Source: Actinomyces sp. (lineage in GTDB: Bacteria; Actinomycetota; Actinomycetes; Actinomycetales; Actinomycetaceae). From it: 32,376 nucleotides of DNA. Shown one piece after another: positions 32,243 through 32,376 of this stretch (position 1 is the stretch's first letter; each line of letters begins with the position of its first letter). The stretch is taken from positions 1,999 to 34,374 of the forward strand of contig NZ_JAUMUL010000035.1 of assembly GCF_030530635.1 (NCBI RefSeq), in the 5' to 3' direction. A program made the position numbers and the translations under genes. Under the pieces are notes generated by a model that was given only the letters and a program-made list of their open reading frames with translations, searched no databases and was not told where the DNA came from.

Positions 32243-32376
32243 GGCTCTTCGTGTTTGCGGGTGTGGTGGGACCACAGGCGGTGATTGGTGTGGGCTCCTG
32301 GAATGCCGGGGGCGTAAGCGTTTGGGTGGGGCATGCGATGACGTGCCGAGATCGGTAGAAGTTACGTGCCGAGGTC
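32243..32376 (+). repeat. IS-end-like repeat, right copy (inverted relative to 1-148)
   Basis: It begins with GGCTCTTC at 32243 and continues past the window edge. The block GCGGGTGTGGTGGG, the CAGGCGGTG stretch, CTGGAATGCCGGGGGCG and two ACGTGCCGAG units match the left-edge copy read on the opposite strand. Differences between the copies in the one shared open frame mostly change the amino acid, so the sequence is probably not coding. Confidence 0.6.

Overview
This window comes from a high-GC Gram-positive actinomycete. By eye, roughly two thirds of the bases are G or C. It has GTG and TTG-type starts, LacI-family regulators paired with msm-type sugar ABC importers that lack an ATPase gene, and a SorC regulator. 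A host-associated genus such as Actinomyces or a relative is my best guess, from gene content and repeat style only. Almost all of the window is carbohydrate catabolism, arranged as self-contained transport, enzyme and regulator modules.

Region 1 (220-10570) is a glucuronide module. On the minus strand, a GPH-family sugar/H+ symporter is followed by a TIM-barrel epimerase-type protein, two Gfo/Idh/MocA dehydrogenases and a second TIM-barrel protein. Divergent from them on the plus strand are beta-glucuronidase (uidA), a LacI regulator and glucuronate isomerase (uxaC). Hydrolysis and isomerisation are clear. The two dehydrogenase/TIM-barrel pairs look like an oxidative 3-keto-sugar route of unknown substrate.

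Region 2 (10585-17007) holds a binding protein, two permeases and a GH31 alpha-xylosidase-like enzyme on the minus strand, with a divergent LacI gene and a clear operator between them. Region 3 (17057-23669) is a second and distinct set on the minus strand: LacI, binding protein, two permeases and a YicI-type GH31 alpha-xylosidase. It has tandem AGCGCT-centred operators upstream of lacI. Neither ABC system has its own ATPase, so a shared MsmK/UgpC-type ATPase elsewhere is assumed.

Region 4 (23670-26214) has a SorC-family regulator preceded by a perfect 16-bp palindrome. About 1.3 kb without a convincing gene follows. This stretch carries IS-end-like sequences, a symmetric palindrome built from 20-bp tandem units around a 13-bp hairpin, and other strong hairpins.

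Region 5 (26215-31953) is a minus-strand PTS operon: EIIA, galactitol-type EIIB and EIIC, a class II (zinc) aldolase, DhaK-like and DhaL-like kinase subunits, and a membrane-anchored AlbA_2/Schlafen-type protein. Two near-identical TGAACATATGTTCA-type palindromes lie upstream of it. There is no DhaM, no dehydrogenase and no isomerase, and both kinase subunits depart from the canonical motifs, so the substrate is open.

The two outer edges of the window (1-148 and 32243-32376) are inverted copies of the same sequence and resemble ISL3-type insertion-sequence ends. The catabolic block therefore sits between inward-facing repeats. No rRNA, tRNA or CRISPR array was found.
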